Assembly (NCBI GenBank): GCA_051861545.1
Contig: JBIMKP010000023.1
Coordinates: 1 to 64,000, forward strand
Source of the DNA: CAISCU01 sp051861545
GTDB taxonomy: Bacteria > Bacteroidota > Bacteroidia > UKL13-3
Direction of reading: 5' to 3'
Length of the DNA stretch: 64,000 bases
Part shown: in pieces, positions 62,494 to 64,000 of the stretch
Numbering within the stretch: position 1 is the first letter of the stretch
Layout of the letters: every line of letters starts with the position of its first letter
The notes under the pieces: model-generated
What the model was told of the DNA's origin: nothing
Database searches by the model: none
Seen by the model: the letters and a program-made list of their open reading frames with translations, nothing else
Program-made: the position numbers and the translations under genes

Positions 62494-64000
62494 AGCCATT
62501 AGACAAAAAACACTTCTTATTATTTTTATTACTGTGGCATTTATTTATTTATGCCGCCTGTTTTACCTGCAAATTGTTGATGATAGTTATTTCTTAAGTG
62601 CACAAAACAATGTGCTTCAAGAACAAACTATCTATCCTGCGAGGGGCTTAATTTATGATAGAAACGGAGAATTGCTTGTTTATAATGATGCAATTTATGA
62701 TTTATCGGTAATGCCCGAACAAATCAAAAACCTCGATACTTTGGCTTTTTGTGAAGTACTTGGAATTACCAAAGATGACTTCATAAAAAAATTCGATAAA
62801 ATGAAAAAACAGAAAGGTTATGCCCCATGGAAACCTGCTGTTTTTGAGCGACAAATTACAATTCCAACTTATGCTGCTTTCCAGGAAAAATTATATGACT
62901 TTCAAGGCTTTTTTGTTGAAGTAAGAACCGATAGAAAATACCAACACAACAACGCCGCTCACGTGATGGGTTATATTGGTGAGGTTACTGATAGAGATAT
63001 CGAAAAAAGTGAAGGTTACTACAGAATGGGTGATTTTATTGGCATTAGTGGTGTAGAAAAAACCTATGAAAAAGAATTAGGTGGTAAAAAAGGTACCCGA
63101 TATGTTTTGGTTGATAGCAAAAGTCGCTCACAAGGAAGGTATAAAAATGGGGAGTTTGATACTGCTGCGATTGCTGGACAAAATATCAACTTAAGTATCG
63201 ATTATAAACTACAAGAATTAGGTGAACTATTAATGATGAATAAAACCGGAAGTATTGTTGCCATTGAACCTCAAACCGGAGAAATTTTGTCTTTAGTAAG
63301 TAGTCCCTCTTATAACCCCAATCTTTTAATTGGAAGAGATAGAGGAAATAAATATATGGAATTACTTCGCGACCCTATGAAGCCATTGTTTAATAGACCT
63401 TTGGCAGCACCTTATCCTCCGGGTTCAATTTTTAAAATTCTAATGGCATTAACGGGTCAACAAGAAAAGGTTTTGAATCCTGCAACCACTTATGGCTGCC
63501 ATCACGGATATATGTTTGTAGGTTGCCATCCACATGGTTCTCCTTTACCACTTCGACCAGCAATTGCAGTAAGTTGTAATGCCTATTTTTGTCAGGTTTA
63601 CCGCAGTATCGTTAACAATCCAAGGTATCCTCATGCGGAAGATGCTTATAACAGTTTTCATAAACATATTTCAAGTTTTGGATTAGGTAAAAAATTAGGT
63701 GTTGATTTATATGGTGAAGGAAATGGTTTTTTACCTCCATCAACCTATTACGATAAAATTTATGGCAGATACCGTTGGCAAGCAACAACCACCATTTCAT
63801 TAGGTATTGGACAAGGTGAATTGGGAATTACTCCTATACAAATGGCTAATGCAACAGCAGCAGTAGCTAATAGAGGTTATTATATTACACCTCATATTGT
63901 TAAAAGAATTGGCGGAAAAGTGAATCCAAATCCACAGTTTAACAAGAAAAATTGGACAACAATTGATACCAATTATTTCTCTGTTGTGATAGAAGGAATG
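62486..64000 (+). CDS. mrdA: Penicillin-binding protein 2 (MrdA), partial at window end
   Basis: A class B transpeptidase for cell elongation; 505 codons are inside the window and the gene continues beyond it. One N-terminal membrane helix (about 10-30), pedestal domain with YPARGLIYDRNGELL (about 50-64), and the transpeptidase domain with S314-I-F-K (SxxK) and S363-C-N (SxN). The K-T-G box is beyond the window end. ATG at 62486 overlaps mreD by 8 bp, so mreBCD and mrdA are one operon. Confidence 0.96.
   Translation, partial: MDKAIRQKTLLIIFITVAFIYLCRLFYLQIVDDSYFLSAQNNVLQEQTIYPARGLIYDRNGELLVYNDAIYDLSVMPEQIKNLDTLAFCEVLGITKDDFIKKFDKMKKQKGYAPWKPAVFERQITIPTYAAFQEKLYDFQGFFVEVRTDRKYQHNNAAHVMGYIGEVTDRDIEKSEGYYRMGDFIGISGVEKTYEKELGGKKGTRYVLVDSKSRSQGRYKNGEFDTAAIAGQNINLSIDYKLQELGELLMMNKTGSIVAIEPQTGEILSLVSSPSYNPNLLIGRDRGNKYMELLRDPMKPLFNRPLAAPYPPGSIFKILMALTGQQEKVLNPATTYGCHHGYMFVGCHPHGSPLPLRPAIAVSCNAYFCQVYRSIVNNPRYPHAEDAYNSFHKHISSFGLGKKLGVDLYGEGNGFLPPSTYYDKIYGRYRWQATTTISLGIGQGELGITPIQMANATAAVANRGYYITPHIVKRIGGKVNPNPQFNKKNWTTIDTNYFSVVIEGM

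Noticed and set aside
1..64000. tRNA, rRNA, CRISPR array, complete insertion sequence or prophage
   Set aside because: No cloverleaf ends, no regularly spaced short repeats with unique spacers, no transposase or phage structural gene were seen.

Overview
The window is a low-GC (by eye roughly one third G+C), densely coded chromosomal segment from a member of the Bacteroidota. The evidence is the gene order mraZ-rsmH-ftsL-ftsI-murE-mraY-murD-ftsW-murG-murC-ftsQ-ftsA-ftsZ without murF or ddl, a type IX secretion C-terminal sorting domain, a TonB-dependent receptor with a carboxypeptidase-like N-terminal domain, an lptE/secG/groESL neighbourhood, few visible Shine-Dalgarno sequences, and promoters of the TTG-N19-TAnnTTTG class. 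The genus cannot be fixed from the sequence alone. No rRNA, tRNA, CRISPR array, complete insertion sequence or prophage is visible.

Layout. 0.3-9.3 kb: mitochondrial-type aconitase (minus) and mitochondrial-type citrate synthase (plus) flank a hypothetical/desaturase pair, an antitoxin-like ParD without a toxin, and a TonB-dependent receptor + MFS transporter pair. 9.4-18.0 kb: an envelope/protein-folding block of an LptE-like lipoprotein, a 905-residue Glu-rich protein with 72-bp tandem repeats, secG, then groES-groEL. It is interrupted by an ECF sigma factor, an unusual membrane-anchored protein ending in an outer-membrane barrel, and a degenerate stretch. 18.1-22.0 kb: small accessory genes (secreted repeat protein, serine hydrolase, XRE regulator, HAD hydrolase, caspase-like protein). 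22.0-37.4 kb: the complete division/cell-wall (dcw) operon on the minus strand, ending in a strong terminator and headed by mraZ with three 10-bp direct repeats that look like MraZ boxes. 37.6-43.7 kb: retropepsin-like protease, TPR lipoprotein, CoA-binding protein, then pheT, a coiled-coil gene, zapA and rny. 44-50 kb: a PAS sensor without an ATPase domain, FtcD and a PIF1-like helicase. 50-56 kb: DUF721-recF divergent from pdhA-TPR-ribH, a lipoprotein and purN. 56-64 kb: a T9SS cargo protein, purH, and mreB-mreC-mreD-mrdA, the last running off the window.

Taken together the region is mostly core: septal growth (dcw, zapA), elongation (mreBCD-mrdA), envelope assembly (lptE, secG), folding (groESL), central carbon metabolism (aconitase, citrate synthase, PDH E1) and purine/riboflavin synthesis. 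The most unusual item is the sigma-factor locus at 13.6-15.8 kb. There one predicted polypeptide joins a cytoplasmic anti-sigma-like region, one inner-membrane helix, a long low-complexity periplasmic linker and a C-terminal outer-membrane beta-barrel. Other items worth a look are a possible Cys/His caspase-like enzyme, the MraZ operator next to DnaA-box-like sites, a parD without parE, and a near-perfect 18-bp hairpin upstream of purH.
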